From Anabaena cylindrica PCC 7122 (GTDB taxonomy: Bacteria; Cyanobacteriota; Cyanobacteriia; Cyanobacteriales; Nostocaceae): 64,000 nt of DNA. Location: positions 124,001 through 188,000 of the forward strand of contig NC_019772.1 of NCBI RefSeq assembly GCF_000317695.1, written 5' to 3'. Shown piece after piece: positions 8,098 through 16,252 of this stretch. A model generated the notes under the pieces. It saw only the letters and a program-made list of their open reading frames with translations. It did not search any database and was not told the DNA's origin. Position 1 is the stretch's first letter. Every line of letters starts with the position of its first letter. The translations under genes and the position numbers were made by a program.

Positions 8098-8296
8098 TTA
8101 GAGAATATGCTGATATATAAATATTGGCAGGTTGATGTGGCGGTTGTATGGGCTACGGTTCAGCTTTTTTTACCATCACTAAAAGCAGTATATTTAATCT
8201 GATTATCTACAACAACAAAAGTTTCACTGACTGCTAGTAAATATCTAATCGCAAAACGTATCCTAATGCGGAGATTAGCCCGCTCTGTCGTTAAAA
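8098..8296 (-). pseudogene. TumE-like (DUF6516-type) toxin, 3' part displaced by the IS1634-type element
   Basis: Read on the minus strand from the target duplication, this continues the toxin begun at 10497: ILTTERANLRIRIRFAIRY, then LLAVSETFVVVDNQIKYTAF. It then meets a stop at 8160-8162. Beyond it, in another frame, comes RSPYNRHINLPIF, which looks like the usual family ending, so a second lesion (indel in the A7/T7 run at 8165-8171) has occurred. It converges with the HNH remnant, 1 bp apart. The family name is from motif pattern only. Confidence 0.6.
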
Positions 8297-8349
8297 CCCA
8301 CATTCCGCAGATACTAAAGCAAATTTAGGAATTAAAAATTGAGAGAAAG

Positions 8350-8390
8350 AAAAGCCTGAAAAGATTGCCTAGCAAAGATTTCAGGCTTTT
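8350..8390 (+). terminator. Strong hairpin near the left end of the IS1634-type element
   Basis: AAAAGCCTGAAA (8350-8361) pairs perfectly with TTTCAGGCTTTT (8379-8390), followed by a T-rich stretch. It sits between the left terminus and the transposase start at 8433. IS elements often carry such structures to stop transcription that enters from outside; this role is inferred. Confidence 0.6.
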
Positions 8391-8432
8391 ATTTGTTAAA
8401 ATAATAAGCGTCAAATAGAGAGGGGAAAAGCC

Positions 8433-10100
8433 ATGAAAGAGTCTCAAGAAGCCATACAAACCCTAGATATAGACCATTTAGGAATAGTAGCGGGAATAAT
8501 AGACGAGATGGAATTGGTAGAAGAAGTGAATAAAATGGTAGGAATAAAAACAAAAGAAACCCTAACACCAGGACAAGTAGTAAAAGCAATGATCTTAAAT
8601 GGATTAGGGTTTTTAAGCGCCCCATTATACCTATTTGGAGAATTTTTCGTAGGAAAAGCAACAGAACATCTAATAGGAGAAGGAGTATTACCAGAGCATT
8701 TAAATGACGACAAACTAGGAAGAGAACTAGACAAATATCATCAAATAGGAACAACAAAAATATTTACAGCAGTAGCCATAAAAGCAGCCCATAAATTCCA
8801 AGTAGAAACGGATATTATCCATTTAGATGGAACATCAATGAGTGTAGAAGGAGAGTACAAAAAAGAAATCGAAGAAATAGAACAAACAAAACAAGAAACA
8901 GCAGAGGATAAATTAGAAAGAGAACAAGAAATGAAAGCAATAGAAATAGTTCATGGATACTCAAGAGATAAAAGACCAGACCTCAAACAATTTATCATAG
9001 ACATGATAGTAACAGGAGATGGAGACATCCCATTATATTTAAAAGTAGACTCAGGAAATGTAGATGATAAAAGTGTATTTGTAGAGAGATTAAAAGAATT
9101 TAAAAAACAATGGACATTTGAGGGAATAAGTGTAGCAGATAGTGCCTTGTATACAACAGAAAACTTAGCAGCAATGAGAGAACTGAAATGGATAACAAGA
9201 GTACCACTAAGTATCAAAGAAGCAAAAAATAAAATCGTAGATATAAAAGAATCAGAATGGAAAAATGGTCAAATACCAGGCTATAAAATAGCAGCCAAAG
9301 AATCAGAATATGGAGGCATAAAACAAAGATGGATAATCGTCGAAAGTGAAATCAGAAAAAAATCAAGTATCCAACAGGTAGAAAAACAAGTAAAAAAACA
9401 GGAATCAAAAGCAAAAGCCGCACTCAGTAAACTATCCAGGCAAGAGTTTGCCTGTCAGGCAGATGCTAAAATAGCAATAGAAAAGCTATCAAAATCCTGG
9501 AAATATCACCAAATAAAAGAAATTGAATACATAGAGAAACCAGAATATAAAACAGCAGGTAGACCAAGCAAATTGACCGAACCAAGTCAAATAAAATATC
9601 AAGTTAAAGGTGAAATAGAAACAAGGGGAGAAGTAATAGAAACTGAAAAAATCAAAGCAGGGAGATTTATATTAGCAACGAATGTATTAGATAGAAATGA
9701 ATTGAGTGATGAACAGGTATTAGAAGAATACAAAGCCCAACAATCTAACGAAAGAGGATTTAGATTTTTAAAAGACCCATTGTTTTTTACATCAAGCGTA
9801 TTTGTCAAAACCCCGGAAAGAGTAGAAGCAATAGCAATGATAATGGGATTGTGTTTGTTAGTCTATAACCTTGCCCAAAGAAAATTAAGGCAAGAATTAG
9901 CTAAATTTGATGATGGGATTAGAAATCAAGTTAAGAAAATCACAAATAAACCGACAATGAGGTGGGTATTTCAGATGTTTCAGGCTGTACATTTGGTAAT
10001 CATAAATGGACAGAAACAAATGAGCAATTTAACGGAGGAACGTGAAAAGATTGTCAGATATTTAGGAAAGAGTTGTAGTAAATATTATCTAATTACTTGA
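8433..10100 (+). CDS. IS1634-family DDE transposase
   Basis: 555-aa transposase. The catalytic triad can be placed at HLDGTSMSV (first Asp), VADSALYT (second Asp) and SNERGFRFLKDP (Glu), spaced as in the IS4/IS1634 group with a long insertion between the second Asp and the Glu. Length is normal and there is no internal stop, so it is likely functional. GAGAGGGG lies just before the ATG. Its codon use is distinctly A-rich compared with the neighbours, in keeping with an imported element. Confidence 0.9.
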   Translation: MKESQEAIQTLDIDHLGIVAGIIDEMELVEEVNKMVGIKTKETLTPGQVVKAMILNGLGFLSAPLYLFGEFFVGKATEHLIGEGVLPEHLNDDKLGRELDKYHQIGTTKIFTAVAIKAAHKFQVETDIIHLDGTSMSVEGEYKKEIEEIEQTKQETAEDKLEREQEMKAIEIVHGYSRDKRPDLKQFIIDMIVTGDGDIPLYLKVDSGNVDDKSVFVERLKEFKKQWTFEGISVADSALYTTENLAAMRELKWITRVPLSIKEAKNKIVDIKESEWKNGQIPGYKIAAKESEYGGIKQRWIIVESEIRKKSSIQQVEKQVKKQESKAKAALSKLSRQEFACQADAKIAIEKLSKSWKYHQIKEIEYIEKPEYKTAGRPSKLTEPSQIKYQVKGEIETRGEVIETEKIKAGRFILATNVLDRNELSDEQVLEEYKAQQSNERGFRFLKDPLFFTSSVFVKTPERVEAIAMIMGLCLLVYNLAQRKLRQELAKFDDGIRNQVKKITNKPTMRWVFQMFQAVHLVIINGQKQMSNLTEEREKIVRYLGKSCSKYYLIT

Positions 10101-10397
10101 TGTGGTTTATTTGACCTAAAAGATGTAGAAAGTTCAAGGGTAAAAGTAGTAAATAGAAGTTTTTAGCGAAGACGGAAATATTCTTGGCTTTAATTGTCAT
10201 GTTTATTTTACCGAAAATGACTACTTTAATTGAGAGAGAGAATCTATTTTAAAAACTTGTGGAGTTCTCTTACTTAATAAGCTCTATTTTTTGGCAAATA
10301 AAGTTAAATTCAATCAGGAAAATTAGGTAGATAAAATTTTCCTAGCTAGAATTTTTCAAAAATATCAATAATCTGAGTCACATCTGCGGAATGTGGG

Positions 10398-10497
10398 TTA
10401 AAATGACTGCGCTATATTCCTCAATGTATGCATTAGAGCAATTGAGTAAAAGTTGCTCAATTTCATCTAAATACGCTTGGATAAGTTTACGCGACAT
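10398..10497 (-). pseudogene. TumE-like toxin, 5' part
   Basis: ATG 10497 overlaps the antitoxin stop by 11 bp, a typical coupled arrangement. The frame reads MSRKLIQAYLDEIEQLLL then NCSNAYIEEYSAV and reaches the IS target duplication at 10403. It resumes at 8296. The toxin is thus inactivated by the IS insertion. Confidence 0.7.
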
Positions 10498-10717
10498 CTT
10501 GGAGTTTGCTGGTTATTTCTTGGTGTAAAGCTAGATAATGCTGATAATTTCCTGCCCATTCGACAAACACTTCATCATCAGAAGTTTTTCCTTGGCTATA
10601 TTTGTCAAAAAAATCTTCAGAACTCATTTGGTACTTGATTTCATAAACATTTAACTGTTTAGTAAGGGCAATCAACGCATCTAGTGGAGATGTATATTCG
10701 ATAACTTGTTTACGCAT
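10487..10717 (-). CDS. Small antitoxin-like protein, partner of the disrupted TumE-like toxin
   Basis: 76-aa protein (MRKQVIEYTSPLDALIALTK...) with a helical, acidic C-terminal half. I assign it as antitoxin because its stop codon overlaps the start of the small toxin gene and the size fits. No DNA-binding motif is obvious. It is intact while the toxin is destroyed, so the pair is a disarmed toxin-antitoxin locus. Confidence 0.65.
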   Translation of the reverse strand: MRKQVIEYTSPLDALIALTKQLNVYEIKYQMSSEDFFDKYSQGKTSDDEVFVEWAGNYQHYLALHQEITSKLQDVA

Positions 10718-10928
10718 TTATTTATCTGTTTAATTTGATTAACTTAATCATATTGTAAATCTAGTGCCGAATGCCTGGCTTTACGCCTGATTCTACGTTG
10801 CGCTAAATGTATCGCTATTGCTCAAATAAAAAACATAGCCCACTGGTCACTAATAATTGTCCATAAGGCTAAGGCATTAGTAATCAATTTACTCTACAAG
10901 GGGAAAGTAAGTCGTTAAAATCAAACTC

Positions 10929-12515
10929 ATGAAGTTGACAGACTGGCCTAATTTAGCTAACCAAAATACTGCAATTGTAGCTGTAGAATATCATACGCCT
11001 GATAGAATGCAGATTTTACAGCAGTTTTATCATTGGGGTGAGGAGCAGTCTTTGTCAGTCTTTCTCTGGAATCCCGGTTACTGTGAACTACAACAATTAA
11101 TTCAGCATCAAGGTCAGTACATCTTACGGTCAACTCATAGGGGTAACAATAAGGATATTCTTCAGTATCTTTTGTCAGACTATCAACCAGGTATTTATTT
11201 GTTGGAGGGGATGCTCAACGAAGAAGATGGTAGCCAAATCAGTCAAAAACTTAGCTATCAATTACTGAATGCTTATCATCAATCTTTGTGGAGTCAGCAA
11301 GATAATTACTGGGTATTACTGGAAACTTACGTTCAACTACCTCTAGAATTACAGCCTTTTATTCCTGTACTGTCTAATCCATTGCCAAACCAACAGCAGG
11401 TAGAACTGATTGTACAGCAGTTTTTTGATTGTTGTTCGGACTCGACTTTAGCCAATGGCTATTCTTACTCAAAGATAACTTCAACAAACCAAGCACTACA
11501 ATTGCTAATTCGTGCCTGTCAAGGTTTACCCAGAGGCGAGATAAATCTGCTACTACAGCAATGTTTAGGTTTTACAGATCAACTTGAGGACATCGCCCAA
11601 TTAGTTCTTGATCATAAAGTTAACAAATTAAAGGGTCGAGGTTTAGAGTACATTGCTCAACCTGATGTCCCTTCATCTGCGGGGTTAGATTTACTGGAAA
11701 CAAGGTTAGCAACTATTACCTGTTTGCTGCAACCAGAAGCACAAAAATATCACTTGCAGTTTCCCACGGGAATGTTGTTATGGGGACCGCCGGGTACTGG
11801 TAAAAGTTTGTCGGCTAAGTTAGCAGCCAAGAAAATGGGCTTGCCACTGTTAGCCGCTAATTGGGGTGTATTATTGGGTAGCCCTCATCCTGACCGAGCC
11901 TTAAAGGAATTTATTGCTTTGGTAACATCCCTTGCTCCTTGTGTTCTCTACTGGGATGACTTTGACAAGGGTTTTGCAGGTTGGGACTCGAATGCAGATG
12001 GAGGTGTAGCCCGGCGTTTGTCTGCGGGATTGTTAACCTGGATGCAGGAACACCAAGAACCTGTTTATACGATTGCTACTATCAACCGTCTAGAAATGCT
12101 ACCTGCGGAATTAGTGCGCCGTTTTGATGATATCTTTTTTGTAGATTTACCTCATGAGGGGGCAAGATACGAAGTTTTCAATTTACATTTAGCTAAGTAT
12201 TTTCCAGCTTTTCGAGGTAATGATTCGCCTTGGAGTGATGAGCAATGGCGGAGGCTTTTAGCTGAGTATAGAATTTGCACTCCCGCAGAAATTGGTAATG
12301 CTGTGCGTCGTTGCGCTGAGAATGCTTTTGCTCAAGGTAGAGCAGGAAAGATTGAGTTTGAGGATTTGTTGAAACAGCGATCGCTATTTACTCCGGCTAT
12401 GGAGCGAGAATCAGAACAAATGCAAGCTATTCGCAATCAGGCTATTTATGCTCAACCTGTGTCAAGTCAGGATGTTTCACGGTTTGCTTATCAGCATCGG
12501 GAATTATTCGAGTAA
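10929..12515 (+). CDS. Ycf46-like AAA ATPase
   Basis: 528-aa protein. The N-terminal half (1-250) is the extension seen in the Ycf46 group. The AAA domain follows, with Walker A GPPGTGKS, Walker B VLYWDDFDKGF, sensor-type ATINRLEMLP and an arginine-finger region ELVRRFDD. The Walker B ends in Asp-Asp rather than the usual Asp-Glu. Chromosomal Ycf46 of cyanobacteria has been linked to inorganic carbon use, but this plasmid-type copy need not share that role. No operon partner is evident; the next gene starts 121 bp downstream. Confidence 0.8.
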   Translation: MKLTDWPNLANQNTAIVAVEYHTPDRMQILQQFYHWGEEQSLSVFLWNPGYCELQQLIQHQGQYILRSTHRGNNKDILQYLLSDYQPGIYLLEGMLNEEDGSQISQKLSYQLLNAYHQSLWSQQDNYWVLLETYVQLPLELQPFIPVLSNPLPNQQQVELIVQQFFDCCSDSTLANGYSYSKITSTNQALQLLIRACQGLPRGEINLLLQQCLGFTDQLEDIAQLVLDHKVNKLKGRGLEYIAQPDVPSSAGLDLLETRLATITCLLQPEAQKYHLQFPTGMLLWGPPGTGKSLSAKLAAKKMGLPLLAANWGVLLGSPHPDRALKEFIALVTSLAPCVLYWDDFDKGFAGWDSNADGGVARRLSAGLLTWMQEHQEPVYTIATINRLEMLPAELVRRFDDIFFVDLPHEGARYEVFNLHLAKYFPAFRGNDSPWSDEQWRRLLAEYRICTPAEIGNAVRRCAENAFAQGRAGKIEFEDLLKQRSLFTPAMERESEQMQAIRNQAIYAQPVSSQDVSRFAYQHRELFE

Positions 12516-12586
12516 GAGGGGAGAGGAGATATTAATCGGAGATTTTATCGGATAAAAGATAAGAGTTACTTATTTTGTATTGTAAG

Positions 12587-12621
12587 CTTGTATTACAATG
12601 TAATTTACAGCATAATACAAG
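12587..12621. promoter_or_regulatory. Operator-like dyad before the IPDE/HNH module, copy 2
   Basis: CTTGTATTA (12587-12595) and TAATACAAG (12613-12621) form a perfect 9-bp inverted repeat, 15 bp upstream of ATG 12637. Related TTGTATTGTAA sequence overlaps its left side. Position and symmetry suggest an autoregulatory operator, as in toxin-antitoxin promoters; inferred. Confidence 0.5.
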
Positions 12622-12636
12622 TGAACAGATCAGTTA

Positions 12637-13023
12637 ATGGTTTCAAGCGTGGCACAACTAAACATTCAAATACCGGATGAACTGGCTCACCGTTTAGAAC
12701 CTTTGCACAGTCGCTTACCTGAATTGCTTTGGCTATTATTGGGTAGTGAACCTCAACAAACAAGTGAGCAGTCTCAAGTTGATACAGCAACGGAAGAAAT
12801 TCCCGAAGTTTACCAGGAAGTGCTAGATTTCTTGGTTAAACGTCCCACATCGGCAGAAATTATTGCTTTTAAAGTCTCACCTAATACTCAAAGACGACTG
12901 CAATCTTTATTAGAAAAAAACCGTTTTGGTACAATTACTCCCATAGAAATTGCAGAATTAGATGTTTACGAGCAATTAGAACATATGATGATTTTGCTAA
13001 AGGTACGTGCAATGAAAAATTAA
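12637..13023 (+). CDS. Small protein of the IPDE/HNH module, copy 2
   Basis: 128-aa protein starting MVSSVAQLNIQIPDELAHRL. Like the protein at 4285 it has an I-P-D-E start, a block EVLDFLVKRPTSAEIIAFKV and a helical end YEQLEHMMILLKV. It contains no catalytic motif I can name; the N-terminal strand plus helix could be a small DNA-binding or dimerisation unit. The HNH gene begins 10 bp downstream, and a dyad lies in front of it. Conservation of the pair in two places supports joint function. Confidence 0.7.
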   Translation: MVSSVAQLNIQIPDELAHRLEPLHSRLPELLWLLLGSEPQQTSEQSQVDTATEEIPEVYQEVLDFLVKRPTSAEIIAFKVSPNTQRRLQSLLEKNRFGTITPIEIAELDVYEQLEHMMILLKVRAMKN

Positions 13024-13032
13024 TTAAAGAAA

Positions 13033-13446
13033 ATGCCTTCTAATTCAATTTCTACAGAACTTAGGAAGCTAGTTGTAAATAGAGCTTCAGGACGGTGTGA
13101 ATATTGCTTACTGCACCAGGATTATTCGATTTATACTCACGAAGTAGATCATATTATCGCTGTTAAACATGGAGGTGAAACCGCGCCGGAAAACCTAGCA
13201 CTTTCATGTCTATCATGCAATCGTCATAAAGGTTCTGATTTCGCTACTATCGATGCAGCTACAGGAGAAATTGTCCCATTGTTTAACCCACGCCGTCAAA
13301 TTTGGTCAGACCATTTCTATTTTGGAGGTGCGAGAATTGAGGGAAAAACACAGATGGGAAAAGCCACTACCAGATTACTTCAATTTAATATTCCCAATCG
13401 GGTATTAGAAAGGAAAGTGTTAATGAGCCAAGAAAAATATCCGTAA
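13033..13446 (+). CDS. Small HNH-domain protein of the IPDE/HNH module, copy 2 (intact)
   Basis: 137-aa HNH protein: CEYC, HEVDHIIAVKHGG, NLALSC, CNRHKGSD, then a C-terminal part FNPRRQIWSDHFYFGG ending in a conserved helix. All zinc and catalytic residues of a small HNH endonuclease are present. It follows the small IPDE protein by 10 bp and shares its promoter. The first copy at 6327 is broken, so this is the working version if any. Confidence 0.85.
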   Translation: MPSNSISTELRKLVVNRASGRCEYCLLHQDYSIYTHEVDHIIAVKHGGETAPENLALSCLSCNRHKGSDFATIDAATGEIVPLFNPRRQIWSDHFYFGGARIEGKTQMGKATTRLLQFNIPNRVLERKVLMSQEKYP

Positions 13447-13636
13447 GTGTTAATTACATGACAGATAGAGTCAGGATTAAATTGAGTTTTAATGGATGGT
13501 TTAAATCGAGTATTTACATTTTTTTAAAATCGATTTGACTAGTGCTAATGAAAAATCACATCATTTTCCAAAAATCTCCAGTTTTATTCCAAATTAAGGA
13601 CTAACACTATTGATTCAATTTATTGAATAAAAAATT

Positions 13637-14659
13637 ATGAAAAGTGCCGAATTACCACCAATTAAATTAATTCCAATTGAAGATACCGGAGTTATAAGAA
13701 AACCAAAAGGCAATAAAATAAGTGCAAAAACCACCGCACCAACTGATATTCGTTTTGTCAAGGTACAGGAGTTTTTACGCAGCAACAACCTTGCGCCTAA
13801 CAGCCGTAAGCTTTACGAACGAGAACTGAAGAGGTTTTTAGCTTGGACAGAACTGCACTATCATGATCTGCGTCCACGTCATTTTGGGCAGTATAAAGAG
13901 TACTTGAGGGATAATGTACGTACTGATACTGGTAAACCTCTTTCTAAAAGCAGCATGAATGCGGGGATTGCGGCTCTCAAAAGCTTTTTTAAGTGGATGT
14001 GTTATACGTATCCTGATATCATTGCTACCAATCCGACAATAGGCATCAAACTAGAAAAAGTACCCCTACCACCTGCCCAAAGTTTAACACCAGAACAAAT
14101 GCAACGGGTATGGTCAGCGTTGGAGTTGCTGGGAGAGACAAAGCAACGAGATACGGCGCTGGTTCACATTCTCAGTCATGGACTGCGGGCTGGGGAAGTT
14201 GTACAGTTAAATGCTGGGTCTTTTGATGGCAAGCTGCTATTTTTACCGGATACGAAAACTAATGAACCGCGCTTAGTGCCGTTGCGTCAAGACAGCCGGG
14301 AAGTCGTTACAGAGTATTTGCAATGGCGAGAACAACAGGGAGAGGTTTTGACTAGCCTGAGTCCATTGATGATTTCACACCATGCTTCATATCAAGGCGA
14401 ACGTTTGAGTTATCACGGTATTTACTTTGCTATCGAAAAAATAGGGGAAATTGCTGAAGTTGAAGGTTTGCATCCTCACTCCTTTCGTCATACCTATGCT
14501 ACTGATTTATTACTGTTGGGTATTGATCCTACCCATGCTCGGAAGCTGACAGGACATCAAAGCGAGAGAGCATTTCGACGCTATACACTGCGTAGTGAAC
14601 AAGAAGCGGCGATTTCTGCTTATTATCGCGCAATTGGCGAAGAAACAGAAGTAGAGTAA
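13637..14659 (+). CDS. Tyrosine site-specific recombinase
   Basis: 340-aa recombinase. An N-terminal SAM-like core-binding domain spans about residues 30-135, and the catalytic domain follows with Arg in HGLRAGEV, Lys in DTKTNEP, HSFRH, GHQSERAF and the nucleophile in RRYT. All catalytic residues are present. Such enzymes resolve plasmid multimers or insert elements. It is followed 3 bp later by two co-directional genes, so the three look like an operon. No attachment site was recognised. Confidence 0.9.
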   Translation: MKSAELPPIKLIPIEDTGVIRKPKGNKISAKTTAPTDIRFVKVQEFLRSNNLAPNSRKLYERELKRFLAWTELHYHDLRPRHFGQYKEYLRDNVRTDTGKPLSKSSMNAGIAALKSFFKWMCYTYPDIIATNPTIGIKLEKVPLPPAQSLTPEQMQRVWSALELLGETKQRDTALVHILSHGLRAGEVVQLNAGSFDGKLLFLPDTKTNEPRLVPLRQDSREVVTEYLQWREQQGEVLTSLSPLMISHHASYQGERLSYHGIYFAIEKIGEIAEVEGLHPHSFRHTYATDLLLLGIDPTHARKLTGHQSERAFRRYTLRSEQEAAISAYYRAIGEETEVE

Positions 14660-14662
14660 ACG

Positions 14663-15130
14663 ATGCCAAAACCGCTAGACCCTAAATGTCAGCTATGCGC
14701 TAAATTACCAACTTCTAAAGCAAAAGTACTGCATGGAACAGAAGGGGATGGATGTTGGAATCCTCAAGTTTGTCACAATCGCCGTTCTTTTTACCGCCGC
14801 CGAACTGAAGATAATTCAGCAGAAATTGATGCGATAACAGTTGAGCCACCTACAACATATTTTGCAGTGCTATATCTATATAAGGAATCGGGAGATAAGC
14901 CATTACACGCCTTGGGTGCAGAACTGTGGCTGGGACAAAAACCAATTTGTCGCTTGGAATCCATTCACTGTTTTGGATTAACGGCTGGCAAGATACGCAC
15001 CTATACTGACCAGGTATTACAAGCTTTTGCTCAACAATACAGTATCTCACTGTATCAATATAAGGATATGTTTGAGATTAGCCCAAACCATTGTCCAGTC
15101 CGCCCCTGTCCATTACATCCAGAGTCATAA
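14663..15130 (+). CDS. Uncharacterised Cys-rich N-terminus protein following the recombinase
   Basis: 155-aa protein. The first 45 residues hold four cysteines (CQLC, GCWNPQVC) and look like a small zinc-binding unit followed by basic RRSFYRRR. The middle (about 65-140) reads as a mixed alpha/beta domain (TYFAVLYLYKESGD). I do not recognise the family. The start is 3 bp after the recombinase stop. Confidence 0.7.
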   Translation: MPKPLDPKCQLCAKLPTSKAKVLHGTEGDGCWNPQVCHNRRSFYRRRTEDNSAEIDAITVEPPTTYFAVLYLYKESGDKPLHALGAELWLGQKPICRLESIHCFGLTAGKIRTYTDQVLQAFAQQYSISLYQYKDMFEISPNHCPVRPCPLHPES

Positions 15131-15132
15131 AG

Positions 15133-15798
15133 ATGGCCATATACCGCCAATTAACAATCTGGGATATCTTGGATGAGATGTCAGAAGCTCCAGCGACATC
15201 TTCATTGGTTACGGTTTGGAAGTGTTTGGATGCAGAACTGCATGATTTACCTGTAGGAGCACAGTTATCAAACGCAGCACTGGCTTTTACTCAAATTGCA
15301 GATATTCTCAAAGTTCGCGCTGAGTCACTGTTACAGGATGTACGTGACCAAAATCATCCAGATGGACCCGTTATCAGTAACGATATATTTGCTGGCTTGG
15401 TGCGAACGACGATGCAGTTGGATTTGGATGATTTGATTGAAACCCCAGTACAACAGACTTTTCAACCACATGGACGGCATCAGTTTTCTTATACTGGTGA
15501 ATCAGGTGATTCAATGGTAGCACCTGTGGAAAAGGCGCAAGTCTTGGCAATGTTGGAAGAGGTGACGAGTTTAGAGGATGTTTATAATTTGGCTAGTGAT
15601 GAAGATGTGCAAAAATGGCAGAGTGCGATCGCTCACTATCTTGCACAGATCAAAGGTGAAATTTCTTTAACTAAACTTCAACGTATGTTACAGATGCCAA
15701 TGGTGGAGGTGTGGCTGGGACTGTTGCTGGGTGAGTTTGTCTTGGAGCAACGCGGCGATTTTTATCACAGCCAAAATATCTGGATCATTAATCACTAG
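15133..15798 (+). CDS. Uncharacterised protein, third gene of the recombinase operon
   Basis: 221-aa acidic protein starting MAIYRQLTIWDILDEM, 2 bp after the preceding stop. A frame extension to 15091 overlaps the previous gene and is less likely than this ATG. The sequence is mainly helical, with a possible winged-helix-like end (EISLTKLQRMLQMPMVEVWL). No catalytic motif is seen. With the recombinase and the Cys-rich protein it forms a three-gene block. Confidence 0.65.
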   Translation: MAIYRQLTIWDILDEMSEAPATSSLVTVWKCLDAELHDLPVGAQLSNAALAFTQIADILKVRAESLLQDVRDQNHPDGPVISNDIFAGLVRTTMQLDLDDLIETPVQQTFQPHGRHQFSYTGESGDSMVAPVEKAQVLAMLEEVTSLEDVYNLASDEDVQKWQSAIAHYLAQIKGEISLTKLQRMLQMPMVEVWLGLLLGEFVLEQRGDFYHSQNIWIINH

Positions 15799-15807
15799 TT
15801 AAGCCAC

Positions 15808-15889
15808 ACCAAGACATAAACCCGGTCTAAGTTGAAATTCGTAGTTTTTTGATAGGAAAATTTCCAGTTTCCAAGATGGACGAGGTATA
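15808..15889. repeat. Dispersed repeat, copy 1
   Basis: About 82 bp closely similar to 44842-44928. Shared blocks include GTCTAAGTTGAAAT and TAGTTTTTTGATAGGAAAAT. It lies after the recombinase operon in a convergent intergenic gap. It may be an IS or MITE remnant; no inverted repeats were found. Confidence 0.6.
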
Positions 15890-15893
15890 ACAG

Positions 15894-16193
15894 TTATAAA
15901 TCAAAATCAAGGGTGAATGTTTCGCCATCAGCATCTTTGGGATTTTCCGGTGGTGATGGAGTTGAAGGAAGCTGGTCTTGTGGACTTTGGTTGGTAGCAA
16001 TCGGGTTGAAAGCTGGGGTATGAACTACTTGTTGCATAGGGAATGCACCCTTTTTGAAAGCAAAATAGCAATCAATGATAAAGTAAAGCGTCTCTAGGTA
16101 ACTTTTATCTAGTTGCTGTGATTCGGCGAATATACGTTCTCGGTAGCTATCTTTAATCCGAACTTTTTCCGGTGTCATTGGCTTCGTTCCCAT
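15894..16193 (-). CDS. Small ParR-like protein downstream of the ParM-like actin gene
   Basis: 99-aa protein. Residues 8-55 (KVRIKDSYRERIF, then a helix ending in FIIDCYF) have the strand-helix-helix look of a ribbon-helix-helix DNA-binding domain. The C-terminal half is Pro/Ser/Asp-rich and probably disordered, ending in an acidic FTLDFDL. Its place behind the ParM-like gene matches the adaptor ParR of type II partition, which links the centromere to the filament. Identity is inferred from size, fold pattern and context. Confidence 0.55.
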   Translation of the reverse strand: MGTKPMTPEKVRIKDSYRERIFAESQQLDKSYLETLYFIIDCYFAFKKGAFPMQQVVHTPAFNPIATNQSPQDQLPSTPSPPENPKDADGETFTLDFDL

Positions 16194-16252
16194 TCAAATT
16201 GGTTGATTCAAAATTCGCGCATCATTACTCAAGCCAGGGGTGATCAAGAGGG

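Larger units (their letters stand above)
8297..10397 (+). mobile_element. Complete IS1634-type insertion sequence, 2,101 bp, with 6-bp target duplication
   Basis: The left end starts CCCACATTCCGCAGAT (8297-8312) and the right end is its exact inverse, ATCTGCGGAATGTGGG (10382-10397). TTAAAA flanks both ends (8291-8296, 10398-10403), the target duplication. A single transposase gene lies inside. The element interrupts a toxin gene whose two halves can be rejoined across the duplication. Confidence 0.92.

Noticed and set aside
8389..9808. Minus-strand frames inside the IS1634-type transposase
   Set aside because: Low-complexity shadows of an A-rich gene; no independent support.
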